DNA of 64,000 nucleotides from Simmondsia chinensis (lineage: Eukaryota > Streptophyta > Magnoliopsida > Caryophyllales > Simmondsiaceae): NCBI GenBank assembly GCA_018398585.1, contig JAGTTD010000010.1, forward strand, positions 2,745,501-2,809,500. The letters run 5' to 3'. Below, in pieces: positions 44,960 through 55,644 of the stretch. Every line of letters begins with the position of its first letter. Within the stretch, counting starts at the first letter, position 1. A model generated the notes under the pieces. It did not search any database. It saw only the letters and a program-made list of their open reading frames with translations, and was not told where the DNA came from. Position numbers and translations under genes: made by a program.

Positions 44960-45480
44960 ATGAAAAATTAATTACAATTTAGGTATGATTTTAAAAAATT
45001 ATTTAATTTTTTAATTTTTTATAGTTGTGCCTAAACTTTTTAAAATTTTTTTAATGTCGTATCTAATGCTAATATCATTAACTTTTTATTAAAATAAATA
45101 TAAAATTTTAATAAACTTGCTTTTTGTCAATGAATCATTAAAAATTTTACAAATAAAAAATATTTTTAAATTTTTTAATGGTAGAAGGCTATAGCAGGGA
45201 GCCAAACACTCAACAATTTTTACAAATTCAAAAACGAATAGTAATTTTGTCATTTTGAAATATATTATTTAATGTAATTGAATTAAGTTAAGTGAAACTT
45301 AATGTTTTGATGAATGTTTATACCTCAAAATACAATGTTTTATTTAACGGGAAAGTTAAGGTGTCAGTATTAGATGTGACATTGAAATTTTTTTGAAAAG
45401 TTTTTGTGTGACTTTGAAAAAATAAAAAAGTTATGTGATTTCTAATCACGTCTAAAATATAGGTGATTTTCATTTAAAAA
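44960..45480. mobile_element. Foldback MITE
   Basis: Arms tttaggtatgattttaaaaa...cgtatctaatgctaatatca and cagtattagatgtgacattg...gtctaaaatataggtgatt are inverted, matching the family at 39850-40290. Confidence 0.5.
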
Positions 45481-46900
45481 CCATTTTAAGAGGACATAAT
45501 CCTCAAATGATACGAAAGATGTAATCACTAACAGCAACTACAATAAAGAACAAGCAAAAGAAAGAAAACTACATATCTGATACACCAATTTGAGGTGTAT
45601 CTTGAGACTTAGGGAAGAATTAGGGTTTAGAAGTAAGAAATTAGAGAGAGAGAGAGAGAAGTAGAAGTTAGGGTTTGAAATTGGGGAAGGGGAAGTTTGG
45701 GACGAGAGAGAGAGAGAGAGAGAGAAAGTAAAGAGAGAAACTAATATTTGTTTATTACTTGCTTAAAAATCAAGTCAAGTACAATTATTTATACTAATTC
45801 CCTTATTATATGTAACAATATCAAACAGAAATTCCTAATACTGGGAGCGCAACATGAGCAAACCCGAGGAAATCTCACCCGGCTTTGCCCATGGTCCACA
45901 ACCAGGGCTCATGACTAGGGACAGAACTGAGGACCATGGGGAGTGTGCATTCCGGACCTTACCCGACTCTGCCCATGGTCTGCTACTATCTTTTTCCTAT
46001 GTTGTATTTTTAGTTTTGCAAAATATGCTATTAATAAGTGTGCTTCTACTTTTGTTTTAGATGAGAAACATTATTTTTCTGATGCTGATAATATATTCTT
46101 AAAATCTTTTTTTTTTTTTCAGAAAAAAAGTTTGGCTAGACATCCCCATAGTGTTGAAATTCCACGTTCTCTTAGAGTGCTGTTGAGCTTTACCTATATT
46201 GATTCCTTAATTAGGTCATCGAGCTCACGTCCAAAATGGACAGATGTTAAATCACTGTGAAACAGTATTATTTCTAAACGATCATACATTATTCACTGAG
46301 TCTAACTTTAATACTATTATTAAAGGGAATTAAATGTAACTCTACATAGAATGCTAGCTTGTCATAAAAGGGTTGTTTTCATAATATAATTTATACTATG
46401 CTTAACACTCTCGAGTACCGTTTCATCATTATTTCTATTGCGACTTGTGACATTTATTTCAATAATAAAAATATTAAATAAGCTTTCTTAGACTTTGCTT
46501 CGATGGATGTATCGAATTTTCTATCAAGAGTTTTCTATCTAAAGTGAATTCGAGTCACTTACTTTCTTTAAAGATTATTTTATCTTTTTACTGCTAAAAA
46601 AGAGCAAAATATGTGTGTCCTTTAAATATACTTGCCTTCATTGGTGTCAATGTACATAGTACTAAAAAGTGTTGATGATGACTATTTTTTTAAAACATTT
46701 TCTTTTATTTTATTCGTTGATAAAATAAAAAAAATCAATTTTGAACCCATAAAAACTTATTTTCCTAATAATTAGGTTAAAACTTTTATACTAGTCTGTC
46801 TAGTATATCACTTCAATCGTGCAAGAATTAAATTGATATAATAAAAAAATTCAAGATTAAATTTACATAACGAGTATAAGGTGTTGGAATTTAAGGAACA
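45481..46900. other. Intergenic DNA with (GA)n tracts
   Basis: (GA)n at 45642-45658 and 45704-45726. Overlapping short frames at 45854-46060 and 45943-46260 have a GC-rich start (ggctttgcccatggtcc, twice) but no recognised domain. Confidence 0.3.
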
Positions 46901-46904
46901 TTAT

Positions 46905-47650
46905 GCTTCAATTTTAGAAGTTTTGTGTTTTGTCCCAATCTCACATTGAAATTTTAGAAGAGCAGAGTCTAATTTATATATCCTCTCGTTATTGTACTTG
47001 GTAAAGTATTATGGGGTCTAGAGTGGGTCCTGCCTTCCCGAGTCGGCGTGTCACGGTGTGGTGTGGACTTTTCATAACCCGGACTTTTATTTCTATGGCC
47101 TTTGTATTCGTTAATATGTCGTAAACAAATTCGTGTAGTACTCCTTCTTTAAGGGACATCGAGGGTGTTGTATTGAGGTACTGTTACATAACCTGTCTCA
47201 AGGCTCGAGGCTACAAGCTCGAGTTCGATCTCCAGTATGCGTTTTGACTGCGTCTTTTCCCATTCTTTCTTTAACTGATTTTTTCCATAATTGACCGGAT
47301 TTCTAGGCTTCTATATCCGCCACTTTCCTAATTTGATAAGGATTATGAGTAATGATCTTTTCCTGAACCTCCAAGTATTTCTTTTATAAATACGGAGCCT
47401 TAGGGCTTCGCAAAACATGCTTCCAACATAATTCACATTAGAAATTTCTCTTTCTTCTCCACGGTGTTTCTTCTCTCTCAAAATATTCTCACCTCCTGTA
47501 TTGAGCACGTTGGGGCATACTCCAACCCACTTCCTTGGAGTACATTGCTGAGGTGGGTGCCGTGTTAACCATGAGAATCGGAGTGACGTTCATCCAATTG
47601 TATCTCTGTGGGAGCATAAACGACTTAGGGCAGTAGATTCGCTACTGCGA
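46905..47650 (+). repeat. Possible solo LTR
   Basis: tgttttgtcccaatctcacattg resembles the start of many plant copia LTRs. A TATA-like ttttataaata at 47391-47401 is followed by a transcript-leader-like CT-rich stretch (ctctttcttctcc). No second copy, primer site or duplication was found. Confidence 0.3.
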
Positions 47651-48185
47651 GGTAATTTCTTCCGTCAATTCTTTCCCTTCTATTATCTTGTTTAAAGTCG
47701 ATTTATTCATATTATTTATGCCTTTATTTAGTTACATCAATTGTTTTATTCTCTTGCCCACTAAAGCTTGAGATTTACGCTACTCAAGCCTGGGATTGCT
47801 TTTATTCATCTTAAGTCTAATTATTCTAAGTATAAGTTTGAATATGTGAAACCTTAAGACTGAATATTATGGTTATAAAAGTGATTTATAATCAACATTG
47901 GACATTTTGAAAATTCGGTATAAATTCCTTACTTAAACTCAGTTTATATTTTTTCTTATTTATCCTAATATTATATAGTAATTGCTCATTATCTCCGTAT
48001 GTTTTCCAACAAAGGTACATAGACCAATGGTATAAACAAAATTTAATTTTTTTTATCATTTAAATTACTTTTTATCACATTATTAAATACACAAAATAAA
48101 CCTAAAAATTCATTATATTTAACATTTGCGTTCTTTTTAATGAGGGGGTCTTCAATAGGTTATTAACCTCTATCATTGCTAGTTC
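47651..48185. other. Unassigned intergenic DNA
   Basis: Nothing recognised. Confidence 0.3.
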
Positions 48186-48295
48186 TCGATTTGTCTCAAT
48201 AGTTGAGATGACAGTTGATCAATTTTAAGACACGAGTTCGAATTTAGCACTTTTTTCTACCAGGACATTACCGATATAAAGAGAAAATATGCACA
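48186..48295 (+). mobile_element. tRNA-headed SINE (family of 30195-30310)
   Basis: tctcaatagttgagatgac and gacacgagttcgaattta are spaced as in the first copy, then accgatataaagagaaa. Confidence 0.55.
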
Positions 48296-48489
48296 CTTGG
48301 ATAATTAATTAAAAAAATATAGAGCACTCTAAAATCATTAAAAAAAATTATTGTGGTAGGTGCTAAAATTTTTTTAATGCACCTAAATAATAAAATTTAT
48401 TATAGAGGACAAGCTAGCTAGCAATTTAGAAGGATCCAAGAACAATTTCTTACAAAAGAAGTCAACCCAGTACGAAAGCAACATTCCCA

Positions 48490-48711
48490 ATGTCTCAAGG
48501 GCTTTCGTTTAAAATGAGTCTTGGAAAGTAGATGTACGCAACCTTTCCCCTTCAGGATAGCACCCTAAAGAGAGGCTATTTTCGAGAACCCCCAACCTGA
48601 GGGGTGCAATACGAGGACTTCCCAGGAGGTCACCTGTCTTGGTACTATTGTCGCCTAAGTACGCTTAACTTCGGAGTTTTAATGGGATCTAATGCTTGCG
48701 TGTTGGTATCC
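48490..48711 (-). mobile_element. 5S rRNA-headed SINE, best-preserved copy
   Basis: Sense is the minus strand: 48711-48601 aligns end to end with 5S rRNA (complement visible as ACTTCCCAGGAGGTCACC and ACGCTTAACTTCGGAGTT). The tail at 48600-48490 carries ggctattttcgagaaccccc, gatgtacgcaaccttt and ctcaagggctttcg. The first bases of the 5S gene are replaced (gttggtatcc). Confidence 0.85.
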
Positions 48712-49639
48712 AATGGGCCTTTTTAAAAATAATTCAGCAGAATAAAATATAAAAAATAATTCAACAAGTCAATCCAATATGATATATATAATCAGCACAA
48801 TAAAATATTAAAAAAAAAAAAACCTAAAAATGAGTCTTTTTTAAAAATAATACTAAAAAATAAGAAACCTTATTTTAATATTAAAAAAAATTTTAAATGG
48901 TGTCACATGTGAATATGATACTAAACTCATTTTCTAATTCATATCATAATTTTTTTCAATAATTAACGAGCAAACTCTCGATATAAAATTGGCACACCCA
49001 TAAAAGTGGAGCTGGAGGAAGCCTGTAAGAACAGGATAGAAATAATCATGTCATAATATCAATTTCTAAATTAGAGGTAGAAGATATGTGAGGAAAAAAA
49101 TATTGTGTTCAGTTAAAAGATCTAAAGTTCGATTCTTCCGATGAACGTTTCTCTGAGGAATCCCTGATTTAATTGGCTTCAATGGTATTTAGATCGCTGC
49201 ATGAGTTGGAATTTACTCGATAACTGAATTTCTTGTCAAAAAAAATTGCACAATCAACACTTGGAGTAGCAAGTATCAACTTTTTATTCGAAATACTAAC
49301 TTTACCATGGCAAAGTTGTTATACTACGCCTTTTTAGAAGATAAGAAGAAAACTATATGAGTTACAGGCAGATAGCCCATCTTTGTATGCCTGTACAAGC
49401 ACTCTTGTTGAGATGTTGAAGCGAATTCCTTTGACTCCTATACGTCTCTGTAAAAAATAACTTGTATTTCCTATTACATGTGTAGTCTGATTACCTTTTC
49501 TAAAAATGTAAGACATCCAGATAGAGTGAAGCTCATCTGACACCTCCCAGACATCCTCAATGATGATTTTAATCTGTGAAAGGATTTGAACTCTTTCTTG
49601 ATCCCCATATCGACGATCAAATTATCGTCTTTGATCCAA
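48712..49639. other. Intergenic DNA with L1 3' fragment and a SINE-like piece
   Basis: 48955-49040 is an L1 3' end in minus orientation (ttttttcaataattaacgag, cacacccataaaagtggagc). 49085-49250 has a box-B-like aaagttcgattcttcc and ends in an A-run. The rest is unassigned. Confidence 0.4.
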
Positions 49640-50161
49640 ATCAAAACACTTTCGAATATTTATTTATTATTATTAATTAATTCTTAGTCATATAAAAAGG
49701 AACAAAAGGAACATACCCAATGCCTCAAGGGCTCCCGCCTACGCAGGGTCTGGGGGGGCGGATGTACGCAGCCTTCCCCCTTCAGGTTGTTAACCTGAAG
49801 AGAGACTGTTTCCCAGTGCCCCCAACCTGAGGGTGAGGACTTCCCAAGAGGTCACCCATCTTGGTACTATTCTATCAAAACACTTTCGAATATTTATTTA
49901 TTATTATTAATTAATTCTTAGTCATATAAAAAGGAACAAAAGGAACATACCCAATGCCTCAAGGGCTCCCGCCTACGCAAGGTCTGGGGGGGCAGATGTA
50001 CGCAACCTTTCCCCTTCAGGTTGTTAACCTGAAGAGAGACTGTTTCCCAGTGCCCCCAACCTGACGGTGAGGACTTTCCAAGAGGTCACCCATCTTGGTA
50101 TTACTCTATCAAAACACTTTCGAATATTTATTTATTATTATTAATTAATTCTTAGTCATAT
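49640..50161 (-). repeat. Tandem duplication of a head-truncated 5S-SINE with its flank
   Basis: A 54-bp sequence (atcaaaacactttcgaatat... to ...cttagtcatat) occurs three times at 49640-49693, 49874-49927 and 50108-50161, exactly 234 bp apart. The two gaps between them each hold one 180-bp SINE (49694-49873, 49928-50107). The SINE copies differ at a few bases (cagggtctgggggggcgg versus caaggtctgggggggcag). Confidence 0.9.
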
Positions 50162-50820
50162 GTGTACATGAAAATGGCTAACACAACACACGGCAAGATT
50201 TGGGGCTTTATAACTTGGCTGCAGCAGCACGCAGTACTTTAATTATGAGGAAAAAAATTATACATAGCTAATTTTTTTTATATTTGAATCAGTTACTTGA
50301 TATACAATATTTATTTTTGTAAGTTAATAAAATTCAAGGTTATTTACATTTTAATACCTCAATACTTGTGAAAATAATTTTTTCGATAATTAGAGAGATA
50401 ATTCTCAGTAACAAACCGGCGCACCCATCGAAGTGAAGTCTGAGAAAGCCTACAAGAGCAGGAATGTCTATGGAAATAATGAAAAGACTAAACTTTTTGA
50501 TTTATTGTTTTACATACCTAGTTTTTCGTATTAATAAACGGGATCATCGAAGCATGATGACATAATATTTAAGGAAGAAAGTTAATGCAATAGGTCACTT
50601 TAAATATCCATTACAATATATTAACAAAATTCCCTCTTCTGACCCTTTTATTTAAAATTTTTTTTTTTTTGGAAAGAAAAGCTCTCATTCTTAACTATTA
50701 ATACTCCTTTCACTTTAGTGGTCATTTAAAGTAATTTCGTCCATATACTATAGTGGGTACTTAAAATGGCCTGCAATGTCAGCCTTTTCCTCGGGACATC
50801 ATTACGCTGGAGAGGGTCCT
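50162..50820. other. Intergenic DNA with L1 3' fragment
   Basis: 50385-50480 is a minus-strand L1 end (tttttcgataattagagaga, gcgcacccatcgaagtgaag). The rest is unassigned. Confidence 0.4.
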
Positions 50821-50824
50821 AATG

Positions 50825-51440
50825 TTTTTTTTTGATAATTGAGATTTCATTGAGATATCAATGATCAAAATGGAAATTACAAGACCTTTTAATGAAAAGG
50901 ACAAATCCAAAAGATCAAAAAGATACAGGATTCCAACATTACGCGGCATAATCCATAATCCATAACATCCATGATTCTCAGAGCTCTCTTGTGAGGATTC
51001 AATTTGTAAGGGGATCTCTCAGCCACTGAGCGTAGATATCATCGATTCTCCTACCAAAACAACATCATAAAAACCTTCCAATTTAAACAATCATCCAAGC
51101 TCCTACAAGGAATACCGACAATACAAAAGAACAATCGATCCCACTGAATTCAATCCCTGGCCCTAAGGATATATATTGACCATTATAGGGTGGTCAAATA
51201 TCCCAATCCTCTAACTGATGCTCTAAATTCCTACAAATTCCTAACGCTCTTTGATACTCCAAGACATTCACCCATTTCAATACCTTGATCATGCTCCATT
51301 AATGAGACTGAGTCATTCAAGGCTTCTAAACATTCCAACCTCATTAGATCTTCTCTGCTTTGCCATTGTGAAGAAAATGTATTGCGAAGAAAATCTGAGG
51401 TACAACAAAATAAATAAGAAAACTCAGAGACTTGTTTAGG
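50825..51440 (-). mobile_element. L1 3' remnant
   Basis: Starts with tttttttttgataattgaga and has the long A/C-rich plus-strand composition of antisense L1 3' regions. Coding pieces not identified. Confidence 0.4.
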
Positions 51441-52259
51441 CTATAGGTGTATTGAGTTGTTATTTCTTTTCAATAGATAATGAAGAATCGCGATACAAAA
51501 TCTGGGATTCCAGAAAAGCAGAACCTGAACCACAAAAGTGGCTGCATACAAGCATACAAAAAATAAAAGGAATCGAGTCGATATCTGCGACTTGTTTAGG
51601 CATTTCTTGTTATTTTCCCTTTCCCTACGCTGTGTGTGTATGTGTGTATCCTACGTCTCTCCGTTAGATGCCAACTCGAGTTTTCCCTCGCTACTCATCA
51701 GAAAAAAGGTAAGAGACTTATAAATTATTTTGTTAATCATTAACGTACTAAAATGTAAATATTCCTAAAATTTATGACATGTAAAATTAGATATATAATA
51801 AGGTAAATTATAATCACCTTTATATCGTGCAACGACTTTTTGAAATGAATGTTGGACAGAAATTGAAAGCTGAAGATTGTGGACGGTGACATTTGTTTCC
51901 TCATTTCACATTTACTTAATCTACGGTGTCCTCACCATGAAAGCCCACGTAGCGGCACGATTGATACGAGATTTTAGGCATCTAACGTAAGTTTAACTAC
52001 TAGCAGACCTGCTTTTAGTAACCGAAATGTCCAATTAGCTTATTACCTAGAGTTTTTGTTTGTTTATCTTGTTTGTTCTGTTCCTGTTGTTTTTATGTTT
52101 TTATCCTTTTACAGGTTGACTCAGGGATCGCATGCTCGGGTTTCCTGCTTTGTATCGTGACTCTGTTGCTAATTATCAAAAAAAGCTTGACCCCAAAATA
52201 ATCTATTTCATATTGTAATACCAATTATGATCGTCTATTTTGTATACATGCATATTCAT
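51441..52259. other. Unassigned DNA with a plus-strand L1 3' end
   Basis: 52025-52189 ends gctaattatcaaaaaaag, the L1-type ending. Short frames at 51452-51723 are unrecognised. Confidence 0.35.
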
Positions 52260-52271
52260 TTATAATGAATC

Positions 52272-52454
52272 GCCCATCATGAGGGTGTCTTAGTTGGTGG
52301 CGTCTCCTACCCCTGCATTTATCGCCCAGAGGTCAGGAGTTCGCTGAAATTATACTCATGACTTACCTACTCATGGGAAATTGTGAGCTGCTCTCATGAA
52401 CCGGGGTTGGTTGGGACAACTCAATCCTTTGTCACAAAAAAAAAAAAAAAAAGG
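52272..52454 (+). mobile_element. tRNA-headed SINE with poly(A)
   Basis: gtgtcttagttggtggcgt (box-A-like) and aggtcaggagttcgctga (box-B-like) sit about 45 nt apart; the tail is poly(A) at 52437-52452. Flanks TTATAATGAATC (52260-52271) and TTATAATAAATC (52455-52466) are a 12-bp duplication with one mismatch. Confidence 0.8.
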
Positions 52455-52608
52455 TTATAATAAATCATATGTAATTATCGTAAAAAAAAAAAAAAAAATC
52501 GCACGTTTTTTATCATTATAAATAGTAACCGGAAAATATAATTAATTATAAAAAAAAAATCTTAACAAATTGGGTTTCCTCGAGCGACAGTTGCAATTAA
52601 TTGGCGTC

Positions 52609-52830
52609 TTTCTTTTTGATAATTAAGAAGGAAATGAATCCCAAGAGGTATAAAAAGTCCTTCAAGTCAATAAAGATGGAGATGCTAGGGCAGCCAATAA
52701 ACGTTTTGAACCGTGTGATCACCTTTAATTTTATGTTAACATTTCAAACATTATTGTGGATGTGTGGCCAATCAAGAGTTGAATTCTGAGAGATGAGTGC
52801 ATTCGTAGAGTCTCAAATTACATTGGTAAC
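52609..52830 (-). mobile_element. L1 3' end, split by the copia insertion
   Basis: Starts tttttgataattaagaagga at its 3' end. Its upstream part appears to continue at 57143 beyond the copia element: the 5-bp duplication GTAAC is at the break on both sides. Confidence 0.5.
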
Positions 52831-52975
52831 TGTGAGAGAAGAGTTTTGGGAGCATACCCAATAGAATTGCTGAGACTTATATTTATAGAGAAATCCAACA
52901 AGGAGGAAATTACAGAAGAGCCTTTAGGCGACATAAATATAAATACATAATAACATATAAGTGATATCACTAATA
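52831..52975 (-). repeat. 3' LTR of integrase-less copia
   Basis: 145 bp, close to the 5' LTR with scattered differences. Includes ctcctataaa-like TATA sequence in sense (CTATAAATA). Confidence 0.88.
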
Positions 52976-52982
52976 CGCCCCC

Positions 52983-54014
52983 TCAATCTGAGCGAGGGGG
53001 ATCAACGTGCAGATTGGCTTTATGGTAGCGGAAGCGATCAGTAGCCAACCCCTTGGTGAATATGTCAGCAACCTGTTTGGTGGTAGGAGTGTATCGAACC
53101 TGGATATCACCCTTAACAACCTTCTCACGAACGTAGTGGAAGTCAACATCAACGTGTTTGCTGCGATCATTAGAGATAGGATTTGCAACCAAGTAAGTAG
53201 CAGACACGTTATCACGGTACACAAGAATTGGTCCAGAATGGCGTAGGCCTAAGTCACGCATGAGATAACGGATCTAATGACATTCAGCGACGACCTTTGC
53301 AACAGCGCGATATTCAGACTCAGTGGAGGATTTGGCAAATGTTGGCTGCTTCTTAGCACGCCACGAAATGAGGTTGGGACCTAGGAATAGAGCAAAGCCC
53401 ATAGTGGAGTGACGAGTGTCAGGGCAGCCACCCCAATCAGCGTTAGCGTATGCAGTAATAGATGTGCAAGAACTCGGAGCTATGGTGAGACCATGATCAG
53501 ACGTGAGCTTCAGGTATCGAAGGATGCATTTAACCATCTGCCAATGAGAAGTAGTTGGCGCGTGCATAAACTGAGAGACACGGTTGACCGCATATGCAAT
53601 ATCCGGACGGGTCATGGTGAGGTACTGGAGCGCACCCACCGCATTACGGAGCTCAGTCGGATTAGGTAGGAGAGACCCATCAGCCACAGAGGGTTGTACC
53701 CGAGCTGGTAAAGGAGTTTGAATAGGTTTCGCCTCAAGCATGTCATGCCTGCCCAGTAAGTCAAGGGCACACTTATGTTGGGATAGGAAAAGGCCATGTT
53801 TGGTTAATTTGGTCTCGATGCCAAGAAAATAGTGGAGAGGGCCTAGGTCTTTCATGGCGAACTGAGTGGAGAGAGAAGCAATGAGGCGAGTGAGTAAAGA
53901 TAAATCAGAACCAGTAAGGATAATGTCATCCACATACAATAAAAGGCACACAATGCTACGTGGCGATCGATGTATGAAAAGAGAGGGATCATCCTTACTA
54001 CAATAGAAACCCAA
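52983..54014 (-). pseudogene. copia RT C-terminal half and RNase H remnant
   Basis: Contains the RT catalytic LLLYVDDIILTGS, LHYFLGIE, the connection ALQYLTMTRPDIAYAVNRVSQ, and RNase H marks ANADWGGCPDTRHSTMGF and SSTESEYRA. A TAG at 53274-53276 interrupts RNase H in frame. The rest (VYRDNVSATYLVANP, DIQVRYTPTTKQVADIFTKG) follows to 52983. Confidence 0.9.
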
Positions 54015-54058
54015 ACTATAAGGAATGTACTAAACCGATGAAACCAAGCTCGAGGCGC

Positions 54059-54574
54059 TCAGGTGGCATACATGCGTGGGAAATTTTGGGTGTATAAAAC
54101 CTGGAGGCTAACACATGTATACCTCTTCATTGAGAAATCCATGTAAAAACGCATTTTGACATCTAGTTGGTGAATGGACCACTTGTTAGTAACAACAAGT
54201 GCAAGTATGAACCTGATGGTGGTGGGTTTAACCACAGGGCTAAACGTTTCAAAATAGTCAAGACCCTCATGCTTATGAAAGCCCTGAGCAATGAGACCGG
54301 CTTTAAAACGATCAACAGAGCCATCGGGTTTATACTTAACTTTGTACTTCCAAGTACTACCGACTATATTTTGAGAGGGAGAGGGGGGGACTAGGTCCCA
54401 TGTCTGGTTTTGAATAAGTGCATTGCATTCCTCAGCCATGGATTCCTGCCACTGAGGGTTTTTAACAGCCTGTGAAAAACATATTGGTTCCTGAACCACA
54501 ACAACAGAGCTAAGAGACAAAATGTGCTTGGATTTACGTATCCCGTCTTTAAGGCAGGTGCATGGGATGGACAT
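54059..54574 (-). pseudogene. copia RT N-terminal fragment
   Basis: WDLVPPSPSQNIVGSTWKYK, VDRFKAGLIAQGFHKHEGLD and FSPVVKPTTIRFILAL are standard copia RT. The frame is lost after HQLDVK, before the LHG-type motif. Relative to the preceding frame a 2-base loss just after VNVHPM shifts the reading. Confidence 0.88.
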
Positions 54575-55229
54575 TCACGGTAGGAGAAGTAACCATGGGC
54601 ATGAGGGACGGCCCGGGTTGACCATCCGAGGAGATCACAGGAGAGCCGATCTGGGAGGCCTGGCATGTGCCCCCTAAATCGAGACTAGCACTCATCCCGT
54701 TCATGGGTACCACAGTGTCGGGGGCAAGCGCGGTGCCCAAGGGGGAGGAGCCGGGTAAAGCTGCAGGCGAAAGCGGGTTCGACAACCCATCCGAGGCCAT
54801 CGGTAGGTTCGTGGAGGGCATCGGGAATGAACCCGAGGTGAGCGAACTCGGGGGTGACACACTAGGCACAGCTGGGTAGCCAGCGTGAGCCAGAATTGTG
54901 CTTGGTAGAGGGACATCAACTAGGGTTGAGCTGGACGGTGCATGCATACTAGACACGATGTTAGGATAAGAAAATAAATGTTCAACAAAATGCACATGAT
55001 GACTAGTGTAGACACGACCAGTAGTGGAGTCCAAGCACCGGTACCCCTTGTAACGTCCTGCATACCCGATAAACACGCATGGGATAGAGCGTGGGGCCAA
55101 TTTATGAAGAGAAAACTCGTATAGGGGCCCTTCACTGCGTATCCTGAGGAGTGGCGTCCCTATAGCCTTGTCCTTAACACAAAAAGAAGAAGAATCGAAC
55201 TCAACAACACAATTATTATCACGACGCAA
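54549..55229 (-). pseudogene. copia GAG-pre-integrase stub fused to integrase C-terminus and linker
   Basis: Starts VEFDSSSFCVKDKAIGTPLL and goes from GPLYEFS directly to LHKLAPRSIPCVFIGYAGRY at about 55110. The related element has 251 more codons here, comprising the HHCC zinc motif and the D,D35E core. A Pro/Ser-rich linker follows. Confidence 0.88.
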
Positions 55230-55547
55230 CTATTTAATAGACAAGAGGTTGTATGCAAGACCAGGAACTAACATAACATTAGGAAGCAACAGGTCACGAG
55301 TTTTAGTACGAATTTTCAAAAAACCAATATGTGTAACCGGTAATAAAGACCCATTGCCAACTTGTATTGATTTTGAACCACGATAAACATTGTGTTCAGT
55401 TAAAATACCTGCGTTGGAAGTCATATGATTAGACGCCTCAGAGTCCAGGTACCATGTAGTATCAGCATGATCATGTGACAGACATGGCCGAGAGGGATTG
55501 GGAGAGATCAGAGTTGACATAGCGGTGAGGGCAAAGCGAGGCAGCAT
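55230..55547 (-). pseudogene. copia protease remnant
   Basis: WYLDSEASNHMT replaces the usual D-S/T-G active-site triplet with DSE. Then VGNGSLLPVTHIG and NVMLVPGLAYNLLSIK, with a TAG directly after (55230-55232). The zinc knuckle before it (near 55580) has a TAG inside it. Confidence 0.85.
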
Positions 55548-55644
55548 GATCCGCTTGATGACAAATCTAACAAACTAAGGGACCAGCACCGAGTATACCA
55601 TCATGAGGCAGACGAGAATTCGTACCTACAGAGCGATCCTAGTT

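Noticed and set aside
45854..46260. Overlapping short open frames as a gene
   Set aside because: No domain, no splice support, low-complexity tail (SFFFFQKK).
46905..47650. An endogenous pararetrovirus promoter fragment
   Set aside because: It has a TATA-like box and a leader-like segment, but no viral coding sequence anywhere near; a solo LTR is the simpler reading.
48601..48711. A 5S rRNA gene
   Set aside because: Diverged at many sites, the first bases replaced, and fused to a SINE tail. Other copies show the same fusion, so it is a retroposon head.
49640..50161. CRISPR-like repeat-spacer array
   Set aside because: Three 54-bp repeats with two near-identical 180-bp 'spacers' that are SINEs; an unequal-crossing-over product in a plant genome.
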